Below are positions 42,963 through 52,081 of a stretch of 64,000 bases of DNA, one piece after another. The stretch covers positions 6,625,501 to 6,689,500 of the forward strand of contig NZ_CP108006.1 of assembly GCF_036127095.1 (NCBI RefSeq), in the 5' to 3' direction. Numbering within the stretch: position 1 is the stretch's first letter; each line of letters starts with the position of its first letter. Below the pieces are notes generated by a model. The model saw nothing but the letters and a program-made list of their open reading frames with translations, did not search any database and was not told the DNA's origin. A program made the position numbers and the translations under genes. Source of the DNA: Streptomyces sp. NBC_00335. Lineage in GTDB: Bacteria; Actinomycetota; Actinomycetes; Streptomycetales; Streptomycetaceae.

Positions 42963-43241
42963 ATGGGTTGGTTGTGGGCGATCATCGTCGGCTTTGTACT
43001 GGGACTGATTGCCCGGGCGATCCTGCCGGGCAAGCAGCACCAGCCCCTTTGGCTGACGACCATCTTCGGCATCGTCGGCGCGGTCCTCGGCAACGCCGTG
43101 GCCACGTGGATCGGCGTCAACGAGACCAAGGGCGTCGACTGGATCAGGCACCTGCTGCAGCTTGCGGGAGCCGTCGTGGTGGTCGGTCTCGGTGACCTGA
43201 TCTACAGCTCGTTGCGCGGCGGCAAGAGGCAGATGACCTGA
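42963..43241 (+). CDS. GlsB/YeaQ/YmgE stress-response membrane protein
   Basis: A 92-residue hydrophobic protein, three helices: MGWLWAIIVGFVLGLIARAIL, TTIFGIVGAVLGNAVATWIG and LAGAVVVVGLGDLIYSSL. Matches the small transglycosylase-associated/GlsB family tied to general stress. GGAGGAGG 9 bases upstream of ATG 42963 makes the start firm. A long hairpin follows. Role not known beyond stress association. Confidence 0.85.
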   Translation: MGWLWAIIVGFVLGLIARAILPGKQHQPLWLTTIFGIVGAVLGNAVATWIGVNETKGVDWIRHLLQLAGAVVVVGLGDLIYSSLRGGKRQMT

Positions 43242-43267
43242 GGGATACCGCCCGCTCTGCGGCGGAG

Positions 43268-43319
43268 CACGACGGAGGGGCGGCCCGGACGCACTGTCCG
43301 GGCCGGCCCCTCCGTCGTG
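43268..43319. terminator. Long bidirectional hairpin terminator
   Basis: About 23-base arms (43268-43290 and 43296-43319), starting CACGACGGAGGGGC, loop GCACT, between convergent stress-protein and tyrS genes. Confidence 0.88.
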
Positions 43320-43331
43320 TCGCGGCGGCGA

Positions 43332-44597
43332 CTAGCCGGTGACCTCGACCGCCGCCAGGTTCTTCTTGCCGCGGCGCAGCACCAGCCAGCGCCCGTGCAG
43401 CAGGTCCTCCTTGGCGGGGACCGCGTCCTCGGAGGCGACCTTCACGTTGTTCACGTAGGCGCCGCCCTCCTTGACGGTCCGGCGCGCGGCCGACTTGCTG
43501 GCGACCAGCCCGGTCTCCGCCAGCAGGTCGACGACCAGGCCGGGCTCCGCCACCTTCGCGTGCGGCAGCTCGGACAGGGCCGCGGCCAGGGTGGCCTCGT
43601 CCAGGTCCGCCAGCTCGCCCTGGCCGAACAGCGCCTTGGACGCCGCGATCACGGCGGCGCACTGGTCCGCGCCGTGCACCAGCGTGGTCAGCTCCTCCGC
43701 CAGCGCCCGCTGGGCGGCGCGCGCCTGCGGCCGCTCGGCGGTCTGCGCCTCCAGCGCTTCCAGCTCCTCGCGGGTCTGGAAGGACAGGATGCGCATGTAG
43801 GTGGAGACGTCCCGGTCGTCCACGTTCAGCCAGAACTGGTAGAACGCGTAAGGGGTGGTCATCTCCGGGTCGAGCCAGACGGCGCCGCTCTCGGACTTGC
43901 CGAACTTGGTGCCGTCCGCCTTGACCATCAGCGGGGTCGCGATGGCGTGGACGTGCGCGTCCGGCTCCACCCGGTGGATCAGGTCGAGGCCGGCCGTCAG
44001 GTTGCCCCACTGGTCGGACCCGCCCTGCTGGAGCACGCAGCCGTGCCGGCGGTACAGCTCCAGGAAGTCCATGCCCTGGAGCAGCTGGTAGCTGAACTCC
44101 GTGTAGCTGATGCCCTGGTCGGACTCGAGCCGCTTGGCGACCGAGTCCTTCGTCAGCATCTTGTTCACGCGGAAGTGCTTGCCGATGTCCCGGAGGAACT
44201 CGATGGCGGACATGCCCGCCGTCCAGTCCAGGTTGTTGACCATGACCGCCGCGTTCTCGCCCTCGAAGGACAGGAACGGCTCGATCTGGGTGCGCAGGCG
44301 CGTCACCCAGTTCGCGATGGTCTCCGGGTCGTTCAGGGTGCGCTCGGCGGTCGGGCGCGGGTCACCGATCTGACCCGTGGCCCCGCCGACCAGCGCCAGC
44401 GGACGGTTGCCCGCCTGCTGGAGACGGCGCACGGTGAGGACCTGCACCAGGTGACCCACGTGCAGCGAGGCCGCCGTCGGGTCGAAGCCGCAATAGAACG
44501 TGACGGGACCGTCCGCGAACGCCTTGCGCAGCGCTTCTTCGTCGGTGGACTGGGCGAAGAGCCCGCGCCACTTCAGTTCGTCGACGATGTCCGTCAC
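43332..44597 (-). CDS. tyrS: Tyrosyl-tRNA synthetase
   Basis: Charges tRNA-Tyr, 421 residues, class Ic aminoacyl-tRNA synthetase. The HIGH-type motif is in [14 protein letters not shown] (about 39-52), tyrosine-pocket residues in [10 protein letters not shown] and [14 protein letters not shown], and the KMSKS-type in [16 protein letters not shown]. The C-terminal S4 RNA-binding domain is visible in [24 protein letters not shown] 44597 with AAGGAG upstream. No T-box leader was recognised. A standalone housekeeping gene. Confidence 0.96.
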   Translation of the reverse strand: MTDIVDELKWRGLFAQSTDEEALRKAFADGPVTFYCGFDPTAASLHVGHLVQVLTVRRLQQAGNRPLALVGGATGQIGDPRPTAERTLNDPETIANWVTRLRTQIEPFLSFEGENAAVMVNNLDWTAGMSAIEFLRDIGKHFRVNKMLTKDSVAKRLESDQGISYTEFSYQLLQGMDFLELYRRHGCVLQQGGSDQWGNLTAGLDLIHRVEPDAHVHAIATPLMVKADGTKFGKSESGAVWLDPEMTTPYAFYQFWLNVDDRDVSTYMRILSFQTREELEALEAQTAERPQARAAQRALAEELTTLVHGADQCAAVIAASKALFGQGELADLDEATLAAALSELPHAKVAEPGLVVDLLAETGLVASKSAARRTVKEGGAYVNNVKVASEDAVPAKEDLLHGRWLVLRRGKKNLAAVEVTG

Positions 44598-44720
44598 GGT
44601 TCTGGGTCTCCTTGAACGAGGTGGAACAGAGAGCTGGGAAGCTTCCCCGCCAGTCTAGGCGGGGAAGCCCCGTACCTCTCACGCTTTGTTGATCGGGCGC
44701 CGTTGATCAGGCGCCGTTGA

Positions 44721-46121
44721 TCAGACGCCCTTGCTGACCGAGCTCATGTTGAAGTCCGGGATGCGCAGCGCCGGCATCGCGGTCCTGGTGAACCAGTCGT
44801 TCCATTCGCGCGGCAGGGTCTTCTCGGTCCGGCCGGCCTCCGAGGCCCGCGACAGCAGGTCCACGGGTGACTCGTTGAACCGGAAGTTGTTGACCTCGCC
44901 GACGACCTGGCCGTCCTCCACCAGGTAGACGCCGTCCCGGGTCAGCCCGGTGAGCAGCAGCGTCGCCGGGTCCACCTCGCGGATGTACCAGAGGCAGGTC
45001 AGCAGCAGCCCCCGTTCGGTGGAGGCGACCATCTCCTCCAGGGACTTCTCCCCGCCGGCCTCCAGGATCAGGTTCCCGAACGAGGGGGAGACCGGAAGCC
45101 CGGTCAGCTCCGCCGTGTGCCGGGTCGTGGTCAGCCGGGCCAGCTCGCCGTCCTTGATCCAGTCGGTCGCCGGCACCGGCAGGCCGTTGTCGAAGACGGA
45201 GGCGTCGTCGCCGGAGCTGTGCGCGATCACGAACGGCGCGGACTCCAGGCCCGGCGCGTTCGGATCGCTGCGCAGGTTCAGCGGCAGCGGGGAGAGCCGC
45301 TCGCCGAGCCGGGTGCCGCCGCCGGGCTTGGAGAAGACCGTCCGGCCCTCCACCGCGTCCCGGGCCGCCGCCGACCACATCTGGTAGATCAGCAGGTCGG
45401 CCACGGCCGTGGGCGGCAGCAGCGTCTCGTACCGCCCGGCGGGAAGGTCGATCTTCCGCTCCGCCCAGCCGAGGCGCACGGCCAGCTCCGCGTCCAAAGC
45501 GGTCGGGTCCACGTCCTTGAAGTCCCGGGTCGCGCGGCCGGCCCAGGCCGAGCGCTGGCGGTCCGGGGACTTCGCGTTGAGCTCCAGGGTGCCGTTGGGC
45601 TGGTCGTGGCGCAGGCGCAGCCCCGTAGAGGTGCCCACGTACGTGGAGACCAGCTCGTGGTTGGCGAACCCGTACAGCTCGCGGCCGCCCGCGCGGGCCC
45701 GGGCGAAGGCCTCGCCGAGGGCCGGCGCGAAGTCCGCGAACACCGCCGAGGAGGTTTCGGCCGGGGCGTCGGCGAAGTCCGGCGAGGACGGGGTGCCGGT
45801 GACCAGCGCCCGGGCGTCCTCCGCCGGTCCGGCGCCGCGGGCGGCCGCCTCGGCGGCCCGGACCAGCGGCTCCAGCTCCTCGGCCGTGACGGCGGAGCGC
45901 GAGACGACCCCCGAGGCCGTGCCCTCCTTGCCGTCGACCGTGGCGATGACCGTGAGGGTCCGGCCGCGGGTGACCCCGTTGGTGGTCAGGGCGTTGCCCG
46001 CCCAGCGCAGGTTCGCGCTCGACTGCTCGTCGGCGATGACGACGCAGCCGTCCGCGGTGGACAGCTCCAGCGCCCGCTCGACGATCTCGTGGGGCTTGGT
46101 GGTGCGACTCGACGAGGTCAT
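44721..46121 (-). CDS. tldE: TldE/PmbA-family metallopeptidase subunit
   Basis: A 466-residue member of the TldD/TldE (PmbA) family. It lacks the HExxxH zinc motif of its partner, as expected for the E subunit, but keeps family segments such as VEGRTVFSKPGGGTRLGERLSPLPL and GDDASVFDNGLPVPATDWIKDGEL. TldD/E heterodimers act in microcin/RiPP maturation and peptide turnover; the natural substrate here is unknown. ATG 46121 overlaps the tldD stop (ATGA) and has AGGAGG upstream. Last gene of the two-gene operon. Confidence 0.9.
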   Translation of the reverse strand: MTSSSRTTKPHEIVERALELSTADGCVVIADEQSSANLRWAGNALTTNGVTRGRTLTVIATVDGKEGTASGVVSRSAVTAEELEPLVRAAEAAARGAGPAEDARALVTGTPSSPDFADAPAETSSAVFADFAPALGEAFARARAGGRELYGFANHELVSTYVGTSTGLRLRHDQPNGTLELNAKSPDRQRSAWAGRATRDFKDVDPTALDAELAVRLGWAERKIDLPAGRYETLLPPTAVADLLIYQMWSAAARDAVEGRTVFSKPGGGTRLGERLSPLPLNLRSDPNAPGLESAPFVIAHSSGDDASVFDNGLPVPATDWIKDGELARLTTTRHTAELTGLPVSPSFGNLILEAGGEKSLEEMVASTERGLLLTCLWYIREVDPATLLLTGLTRDGVYLVEDGQVVGEVNNFRFNESPVDLLSRASEAGRTEKTLPREWNDWFTRTAMPALRIPDFNMSSVSKGV

Positions 46122-47641
46122 CGTCCGGCCTCCTGCGTGGTGTTCAGGATGTTCACGTCGCGGAACAGCGCGGACGGGCAGCCGTGCGAGACCGCCGCGA
46201 CCTGGCCCGGCTGGGCCTTGCCGCAGTTGAAGGCGCCGCCCAGGACGTAGGTCTGCGGACCGCCGACCTTCTCCATCGAGCCCCAGAACTCGGTGGTAGT
46301 GGCCTGGTAGGCGACGTCGCGGAGCTGACCGGCGAGCTTTCCGTTCTCGATGCGGAAGAAGCGCTGCCCGGTGAACTGGAAGTTGTAGCGCTGCATGTCG
46401 ATGGACCAGGAGCGGTCGCCGACCACGTAGATCCCGCGTTCCACCCCGCCGATCAGGTCCTCGGTGGAGAGTCCGCCCGGATCCGGCTGGAGCGAGACGT
46501 TCGCCATGCGCTGGACGGGCACGTGCCCGGGGGAGTCGGCGTAGGCGCAGCCGTTGGAGCGGCCGAGGCCCGTCAGCTTCGCGATCCGACGGTCCGTCTG
46601 GTAGCCGGCCAGGGTGCCGTCCTTGACCAGGTCCCAGCTCTGCGCCTCGACGCCCTCGTCGTCGTACCCGATGGTGGCCAGCCCGTGCTCGGCGGTCCGG
46701 TCGCCCGTCACGTTCATGATCGGCGAGCCGTACGCCAGCTTGCCGAGCTGGTCGAAGGTGGCGAAGGAGGTCCCGGCGTACGCGGCCTCGTAGCCCAGCG
46801 CCCGGTCCAGCTCGGTGGCGTGGCCGATGGACTCGTGGATGGTGAGCCACAGGTTGGAGGGGTCCACGACCAGGTCGTAGCGCCCGGCCTCGACGCTCGG
46901 TGCCCGCATCTTCTCGGCGAGCAGCCCGGGGATCGCCTCCAGCTCGGAGTTCCAGTCCCAGCCGGTGCCGGTCAGGTACTCCCAGCCGCGCCCGGCCGGC
47001 GGGGCGATGGTGCGCATCGAGTCGAACTCGCCGGTGGCGGCGTTCACGGCGACGGCGGTCAGCTGCGGGTGGATGCGGACCCGCTGCTGGGTGGTGGAGG
47101 TGCCGGCGGTGTCGGCGTAGAACTTGTTCTCGTGGACCGCGAGCAGCGAGGCGTCCACGTGGGCCACCCCGTCGGCCGCCAGGAGACGCGCGCTGAAGTC
47201 GGCGAGCAGCGCGGCCTTCTCCGTGTCGGGAACCTCGAAGGGGTTCACGTCGTAGGCGGAGATCCAGGTCTTGTCGGCGTGCACCGGCTCGGCGGCGAGC
47301 TCGACCCGCTCGTCCGATCCGGCCGCCTTGATGATCTGGGCGGACAGCTTCGCCATGGCCACGGCCTGCGAGGCCACCTTGGCGGCGGCGTCCATGGTCA
47401 GGTCCACACCGGAGGCGAAGCCCCAGCTGCCCCCGTGCACCACGCGGACCGCGAATCCGAGGTCGGTGGTGTCGGACCCGCCGGAGGGCTTGGCGTCGCG
47501 CAGCCGCCAGGAGGCGCTGCGGATCCGTTCCAGCCGGAAATCGGCATGGTCGGCGCCCAGCGCGCGGGCCCGCGCGAGCGCCGCGTCGGCCAGCGCCCGC
47601 AAGGGCAGCGCGGTGAAGGCCGCGTCGATGGAATGGGGCAC
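46118..47641 (-). CDS. tldD: TldD metallopeptidase
   Basis: A 507-residue zinc peptidase of the TldD family. The zinc-binding HExxxH is visible in LWLTIHESIGHATELDRALGYEAAYAGTSF. Other family stretches are DLGFAVRVVHGGSWGFASG near the N-terminus and SPGHVPVQRMANVSLQPDPGG in the C-terminal half. GTG 47641 is preferred because of a GGGAGG 8 bases upstream; the frame also has an ATG at 47680. It is coupled to tldE by ATGA and divergent from fabG. Confidence 0.92.
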   Translation of the reverse strand: MPHSIDAAFTALPLRALADAALARARALGADHADFRLERIRSASWRLRDAKPSGGSDTTDLGFAVRVVHGGSWGFASGVDLTMDAAAKVASQAVAMAKLSAQIIKAAGSDERVELAAEPVHADKTWISAYDVNPFEVPDTEKAALLADFSARLLAADGVAHVDASLLAVHENKFYADTAGTSTTQQRVRIHPQLTAVAVNAATGEFDSMRTIAPPAGRGWEYLTGTGWDWNSELEAIPGLLAEKMRAPSVEAGRYDLVVDPSNLWLTIHESIGHATELDRALGYEAAYAGTSFATFDQLGKLAYGSPIMNVTGDRTAEHGLATIGYDDEGVEAQSWDLVKDGTLAGYQTDRRIAKLTGLGRSNGCAYADSPGHVPVQRMANVSLQPDPGGLSTEDLIGGVERGIYVVGDRSWSIDMQRYNFQFTGQRFFRIENGKLAGQLRDVAYQATTTEFWGSMEKVGGPQTYVLGGAFNCGKAQPGQVAAVSHGCPSALFRDVNILNTTQEAGR

Positions 47642-47779
47642 GGAGGTCCTCCCGGGGGTCTGGACAGCAGACACGATCATGTCGCGTCGGGGCTTGCCGT
47701 GCCTACATCTTTCTGTAGGGACTCGACAGAGCCCGTACCGAGGCCCTGTCGGAGCCCGATTCTCCGGAAGGGGTACTTG

Positions 47780-47789
47780 ACCTATAGGT
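47780..47789. promoter_or_regulatory. ACCTATAGGT palindrome upstream of fabG
   Basis: Perfect 10-base palindrome 38 bases before the fabG start, in an unusually AT-rich stretch (47775-47801), with TTGACC overlapping at 47777-47782. Candidate operator or promoter element for fabG-inhA. Confidence 0.4.
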
Positions 47790-47826
47790 TTTTGGTATTC
47801 AGACCGCTAGTCGAAAGGGTGATCCG

Positions 47827-48546
47827 TTGAGCCGCTCGGTTCTCGTCACCGGAGGTAACCGGGGCATCGGCCTCGCCATCGCCCGAGCTTTCGCGGAAGC
47901 TGGGGACAAGGTCGCGATCACGTACCGGTCGGGCGAGCCCCCGGCCGAGCTCACGGCTCTGGGCGTGCTGGCGGTCCGCTGCGACATCACCGACTCCGAC
48001 CAGGTCGACCTCGCGTACAAGCAGGTCGAGGAGGCCCACGGCGCGGTCGAGGTCCTCGTGGCCAATGCGGGCATCACCAAGGACACGCTGCTGATGCGCA
48101 TGTCCGAGGACGATTTCGCCTCGGTCGTCGACACGAACCTCACCGGCACCTTCCGGGTGGTCAAGCGTGCGAACCGCGGCATGCTCCGTGCCAAGAAGGG
48201 CCGCGTCGTCCTGATCTCCTCGGTCGTCGGCCTGCTCGGCTCGGCCGGCCAGGCCAACTACGCCGCCTCCAAGGCGGCGCTGGTCGGCTTCGCCCGCTCC
48301 CTGGCCCGTGAGCTGGGCTCCCGCAACATCACCTTCAACGTCGTCGCGCCCGGCTTCGTGGACACCGACATGACGAAGGTGCTCACCGACGAGCAGCGGG
48401 CCGGCATCGTCGGCCAGGTGCCCCTGGGGCGCTACGCGCAGCCCGAGGAGATCGCGGCCGCGGTCAGCTTCCTGGCGTCCGACAACGCCGCGTACATCAC
48501 TGGTGCCGTCATTCCCGTTGACGGCGGATTGGGCATGGGTCACTGA
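47827..48546 (+). CDS. fabG: 3-oxoacyl-ACP reductase
   Basis: NADPH-dependent reduction of 3-oxoacyl-ACP in fatty-acid elongation. It has 239 residues. TGGNRGIGLAIARAFAEAG near the N-terminus, LVANAGITKDTLLMRM, and the Ser/YxxxK site ISSVVGLLGSAGQANYAASKAAL are complete. The start is TTG at 47827 (frame S-R-S-V-L-V-T-G). It is followed after 5 bases by the enoyl reductase gene, giving both reductive steps of the FAS II cycle in one operon. This is the fabG-inhA arrangement known from mycobacteria. Confidence 0.93.
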   Translation: MSRSVLVTGGNRGIGLAIARAFAEAGDKVAITYRSGEPPAELTALGVLAVRCDITDSDQVDLAYKQVEEAHGAVEVLVANAGITKDTLLMRMSEDDFASVVDTNLTGTFRVVKRANRGMLRAKKGRVVLISSVVGLLGSAGQANYAASKAALVGFARSLARELGSRNITFNVVAPGFVDTDMTKVLTDEQRAGIVGQVPLGRYAQPEEIAAAVSFLASDNAAYITGAVIPVDGGLGMGH

Positions 48547-48551
48547 TCACC

Positions 48552-49325
48552 ATGAGCGGAATTCTCGACGGCAAGCGCCTCCTCGTCTCCGGGGTGCTGA
48601 TGGAGTCCTCCATCGCCTTCCACGTCGCCAAGCTGGCCCAGGAGCAGGGCGCAGAGGTCATCCTCACCGCGTTCCCGCGGCCGACGCTGACCGAGCGCAT
48701 CGCCAAGAAGCTGCCCAAGCCGGTCAAGGTGATCGAGCTCGACGTCACCAACGACGAGCACCTGGCCCGCCTGGAGGGCCTCGTCCGCGCGGAGCTCGGC
48801 GGCCTCGACGGCGTCGTCCACTCCATCGGCTTCGCGCCGCAGGACGCGCTGGGCGGCAACTTCCTGAACACCCCGTTCGAGTCGGTCGCCACCGCCATGC
48901 ACGTCTCGGCGTTCTCGCTGAAGTCGCTGACCATGGCCTGCAAGCCGCTCTTCCCGGAGAACGAGGGCGCCTCGGTCGTCGGCCTCACCTTCGACGCGCA
49001 GTTCGCGTGGCCGCAGTACGACTGGATGGGCCCGGCCAAGGCCGCGCTGGAGGCCACCAGCCGCTACCTCGCCCGTGACCTGGGCAAGGAGAAGATCCGC
49101 TGCAACCTGATCTCCGCCGGCCCGCTCGGTTCGATGGCCGCGAAGTCCATCCCCGGCTTCTCCGACCTGGCGGACGTCTGGAACCACCGCTCCCCGATGG
49201 AGTGGGACATGACGGACCCGGAGCCGGCCGCCAAGGGCGTCGTCGCCCTGCTGTCGGACTGGTTCCCCAGCACCACCGGCGAGATCATCCACGTCGACGG
49301 CGGCCTGCACGCGATGGGTGCCTGA
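48552..49325 (+). CDS. fabI: Enoyl-ACP reductase (FabI/InhA)
   Basis: NADH-dependent reduction of trans-2-enoyl-ACP, last step of each FAS II cycle. It has 257 residues. GILDGKRLLVSGVLMESSIAFHVAKLAQEQG is the divergent FabI/InhA cofactor site; DGVVHSIGFAPQDALGG and the YxxxxxxK motif (YDWMGPAKAAL) are intact. A following hairpin terminates the operon. Enzymes of this group are targets of isoniazid- or triclosan-type inhibitors. ATG 48552 begins the canonical sequence. Confidence 0.95.
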   Translation: MSGILDGKRLLVSGVLMESSIAFHVAKLAQEQGAEVILTAFPRPTLTERIAKKLPKPVKVIELDVTNDEHLARLEGLVRAELGGLDGVVHSIGFAPQDALGGNFLNTPFESVATAMHVSAFSLKSLTMACKPLFPENEGASVVGLTFDAQFAWPQYDWMGPAKAALEATSRYLARDLGKEKIRCNLISAGPLGSMAAKSIPGFSDLADVWNHRSPMEWDMTDPEPAAKGVVALLSDWFPSTTGEIIHVDGGLHAMGA

Positions 49326-49356
49326 CCTCCCCGGTCCGGCCCCTGTTCCATCCGTA

Positions 49357-49401
49357 CGGCGGCGGCCGCGTCTCCCCTCCCGGGAGGCGCGGCCGCCGCC
49401 G
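49357..49401 (+). terminator. Hairpin terminator after fabI
   Basis: CGGCGGCGGCCGCG (49357-49370) pairs with CGCGGCCGCCGCCG (49388-49401), loop of 17 bases, then TTTCGG. Confidence 0.82.
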
Positions 49402-49549
49402 TTTCGGTGCGCGGGGTGGGGACCGTACGGGCTGACTCGATCAGATGTCCGCACCCGGGCCCGATCTTCCCGAGTCGAAAATCAGGACATTTGCCTGCAA
49501 ACTGGGCCCGTCGGGATCTTCCCGGCTCCTGCGGGGAGGAGGTACGGGA

Positions 49550-49978
49550 GTGCGCGCGAGGCGGAGCCGAGCGGTATCCCTGCTGATCACCTCGGTGGTC
49601 CTGACCGGATTCCTGCTCCCGGGGGCCGTCGCGCAGGACGAGGGGCCCGCCCCGGCGCCCGGTACGGACGTGCAGGCCCCGGCCGTGGTCGACCTGGCCC
49701 AGATCCCCGCCGAACCGCCCGTACGGCCCGCGCGGCCCGCCCGGGAGCTCTTCGGGGCCGATTGCGACACCGAGATCAACGGCTCGCAGGTGGTGGCGTT
49801 CTGCCACAACGGCTACCCGCAGACCGACCTGGTCCGCCTGCACGTGGAGTGCGACCGCTGGTGGGACGTGGACGGGGACGGCGCCGCCGTGGCCATCGGC
49901 CCGGCCGGCCGGGTGGAGCTCTCCGGCCGCTGCTGGAAGGAAGTCCGCTCCGCCTGGGTCAGCCACCAGCGGCAGTGA
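49550..49978 (+). CDS. Small secreted protein of unknown function
   Basis: A 142-residue protein. Basic start (RARRSRAV), hydrophobic helix (about 9-26) and AVAQDE cleavage-like site give a convincing signal peptide. The mature N-terminus is Pro/Ala-rich, then a globular part with four cysteines: ADCDTEINGSQVVAFCHNGYPQTDLVRLHVECDRWWDVDGDG ... LSGRCWKEVRS, likely two disulfides. GTG 49550 is backed by GGAGGAGG. No family recognised. Its end overlaps the convergent GntR gene by 20 bases. Confidence 0.8.
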   Translation: MRARRSRAVSLLITSVVLTGFLLPGAVAQDEGPAPAPGTDVQAPAVVDLAQIPAEPPVRPARPARELFGADCDTEINGSQVVAFCHNGYPQTDLVRLHVECDRWWDVDGDGAAVAIGPAGRVELSGRCWKEVRSAWVSHQRQ

Positions 49979-50663
49979 CCCCCGCGGGCCGCCCCTCCTT
50001 CGCGAGACAGACGAACGGATAGCCGGCCGCCTCCGAGGCCGCCGCGTCCCCGTCCCCGCGCCGGATCGCCTCGATCAGCCGGGCGTGGTCCAGGTGCGAG
50101 GCGGGATGGAGCTCCGTGCCCACGTCGGTGCGCAGCCAGTCGGCCACCAGATCGCCGAGGTCCGCGTACAGCTCGATGAGCACCTCGTTGTGCGAAGCCG
50201 CCACCACCGCCATGTGCAGGGCCACGTCGGCCGCGATGAACGGCTCCGCGTCCCCGCCCGACCAGGCTTCCTCGCGCCGCGCCAGCAGCGCGTCCAGCTG
50301 TACGAGGTCCCGCGCCGTCCGCCGCTCCGCCGCGAGGCGGGCCGCCGAGGACTCCAGCGTCGAGCGCAGCTCCGCGACGTGCCGGGGGTCGGCGCCGGCG
50401 AAGCGGCGGTGCATGACCCCGGCCAGCTCGCTGGTGGCGATGACGTAGGTCCCCGAACCCTGGCGGATGTCGAGGAGGCCGTTGTGCGCGAGGGCCCGGA
50501 CGGCCTCGCGCACGGTGTTGCGGGCGACGCCCATCAGCTCCACGAGCTCCGGCTCGGTGGGGATGCGCGAGCCCACGGGCCATTCGCCGGTGGTGATCTG
50601 GTTCCTGAGCTGGGCGATCACCTGGTCGACGAGCGCGGATCGCCGGGGCGAGGTCAGCGGCAT
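49959..50663 (-). CDS. GntR-family (FadR subgroup) regulator
   Basis: A 234-residue one-component regulator. Winged helix (about 8-72): LVDQVIAQLRNQITTGEWPVGSRIPTEPELVELMGVARNTVREAVRAL, then LDIRQGSGTYV. The all-helical FCD domain with candidate metal ligands (VALHMAVVAASHNEVLIELY, HLDHARLIEAI) follows. Divergent from the MFS gene across about 100 bases that contain an AATCAT-CCC-ATGATT palindrome, so it probably represses or activates that transporter. Inducer unknown, but FCD-type sensors bind small carboxylates or amines. Confidence 0.9.
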   Translation of the reverse strand: MPLTSPRRSALVDQVIAQLRNQITTGEWPVGSRIPTEPELVELMGVARNTVREAVRALAHNGLLDIRQGSGTYVIATSELAGVMHRRFAGADPRHVAELRSTLESSAARLAAERRTARDLVQLDALLARREEAWSGGDAEPFIAADVALHMAVVAASHNEVLIELYADLGDLVADWLRTDVGTELHPASHLDHARLIEAIRRGDGDAAASEAAGYPFVCLAKEGRPAGVTAAGG

Positions 50664-50734
50664 GCGGTCGGGGTTCCTCTCGGGGCGGGCGCGATGTGGG
50701 TGATGTGAACGATAGGGCCGTGGGGTGGACAACC

Positions 50735-50763
50735 AATCATCCCATGATTCTATGATGGTTGAA
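50735..50763 (+). promoter_or_regulatory. GntR operator and leaderless promoter of the MFS gene
   Basis: AATCAT-CCC-ATGATT (50735-50749), flanked by AACCA and TGGTT outer half sites, adjoins TATGAT (50751-50756), a near-consensus -10 box. ATG 50763 is seven bases on, so transcription likely starts at the A of the start codon. TGGACA at 50726 may be the -35. Confidence 0.65.
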
Positions 50764-52076
50764 TGTCCGACGACGAAGTCCAGATCCTGAACCGGCCCCC
50801 GGCCGCGCGCACGGCCACCCCGCAGCCCCTTCCCGCCCCCGCCGCCACCCCGCAGCCGGCGTGGCTCGGACCCGTGCTCCTCGTCGGCATCGTGCTGGCC
50901 GCCCTCAACCTGCGGCCCGCCATCACCAGCCTCGGCGCCCTCTTCGAGGAGACCCGCGAGGGCCTCGGCATGAGCGGGACCGTCGCCGGACTCATCACCT
51001 CCGTACCCGCCCTCTGCTTCGCCGTCTTCGGCGTCACCGCGCCCCGGCTCTCCCGCCGCTTCGGCCCGGCGGCCGTCGTCTGCGCCGGTATGGCCGCCGT
51101 CGCCGCGGGGCTGCTGATCCGGCCCTTCGCCTCCAACGCCGCCGGGTTCCTCGCGGCCAGCGCCCTGACCCTGGCGGGCATAGCCCTGACCAACGTGCTC
51201 CTGCCGGTGATCGTCAAGCGCTGGTTCCCCGACCGGGTCGGCACCATGACGGGGCTCTACTCCATGGCCCTGGCCGCCGGCACCTCGCTCGCCGCGGCGG
51301 CGACCGTCCCGATGACCCAGGCCCTCGGCGGCAGCTGGCGCACCGGCCTGCTGATCTGGGCCCTCCTCGCCGCGGCGGCCGTCCTGCCCTGGCTGCCCAT
51401 CGCCGCGGCGGCCCGCAAGGAGAAGGCGGCGGCCGCGGCCTCGGTCGCCGCCGGCGCGGCGCCGGCCGTCCGGCCCGACGCCGGGCCCGGCGTCGTGCGC
51501 AGCCGCACCGCGTGGGCCCTCGCCTCCTACTTCGGGCTCCAGGCCACGGGCGCGTACATCACCATGGGCTGGCTCCCGCAGATCTTCCGCGACGCCGGGG
51601 TCTCCGCCTCCACCGCGGGCATCCTGCTCGCCGTCACCATGGTCATGGGCGTCCCGCTCGCCTTCGTCATCCCGGGCCTGGCCGGCCGGATGAGGAACCA
51701 GGGCCCCATCGCCGTCGTACTCGGCCTCTTCGGCCTCTTCGGCTACCTCGGGCTCTACTTCGCCCCCGCCGCCGGCGCGTGGGCCTGGGCCCTCATGCTC
51801 GGCGTCTCCAACTGCGCCTTCCCGCTCGTCATCACCATGATCGGACTGCGGGCCAAGTCCCCGGCCGGCGTCGTCAAGCTGTCGGCCTTCGCCCAGAGCA
51901 CCGGCTACCTGATCTCCATCCCCGGGCCGCTCCTCATCGGCACCCTCTACCAGCACACCGGCGGCTGGGACCTGCCGCTGGCCCTGATGGCCGGTCTGCT
52001 CGTCCCGCAGATCGCGCTCGGCGTGCTGGCGGGCCGGGACCGCACGATCGAGGACGAATACGGCATGCGAGACTGA
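50763..52076 (+). CDS. CynX/NimT-family MFS transporter
   Basis: A 437-residue permease with twelve membrane helices. LVGIVLAALNLRPAITSLGALFEETREGLGMSGTVAGLITSVPALCFAVFG is the typical start of the CynX/NimT family. TMTGLYSMALAAGTSLAAA and VVLGLFGLFGYLGLYFAP follow. Substrates known for the family are cyanate or nitroimidazole; here unknown. A GntR regulator is divergent. Probably leaderless (see the promoter). A 39-residue gene follows 5 bases after the stop. Confidence 0.9.
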   Translation: MSDDEVQILNRPPAARTATPQPLPAPAATPQPAWLGPVLLVGIVLAALNLRPAITSLGALFEETREGLGMSGTVAGLITSVPALCFAVFGVTAPRLSRRFGPAAVVCAGMAAVAAGLLIRPFASNAAGFLAASALTLAGIALTNVLLPVIVKRWFPDRVGTMTGLYSMALAAGTSLAAAATVPMTQALGGSWRTGLLIWALLAAAAVLPWLPIAAAARKEKAAAAASVAAGAAPAVRPDAGPGVVRSRTAWALASYFGLQATGAYITMGWLPQIFRDAGVSASTAGILLAVTMVMGVPLAFVIPGLAGRMRNQGPIAVVLGLFGLFGYLGLYFAPAAGAWAWALMLGVSNCAFPLVITMIGLRAKSPAGVVKLSAFAQSTGYLISIPGPLLIGTLYQHTGGWDLPLALMAGLLVPQIALGVLAGRDRTIEDEYGMRD

Positions 52077-52081
52077 TCGGC

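Noticed and set aside
42784..43129. N-terminal extension of the DUF3099 protein
   Set aside because: The frame is open for another 115 codons, but the sequence is not conserved-looking and overlaps the divergent stress-protein gene and its promoter.
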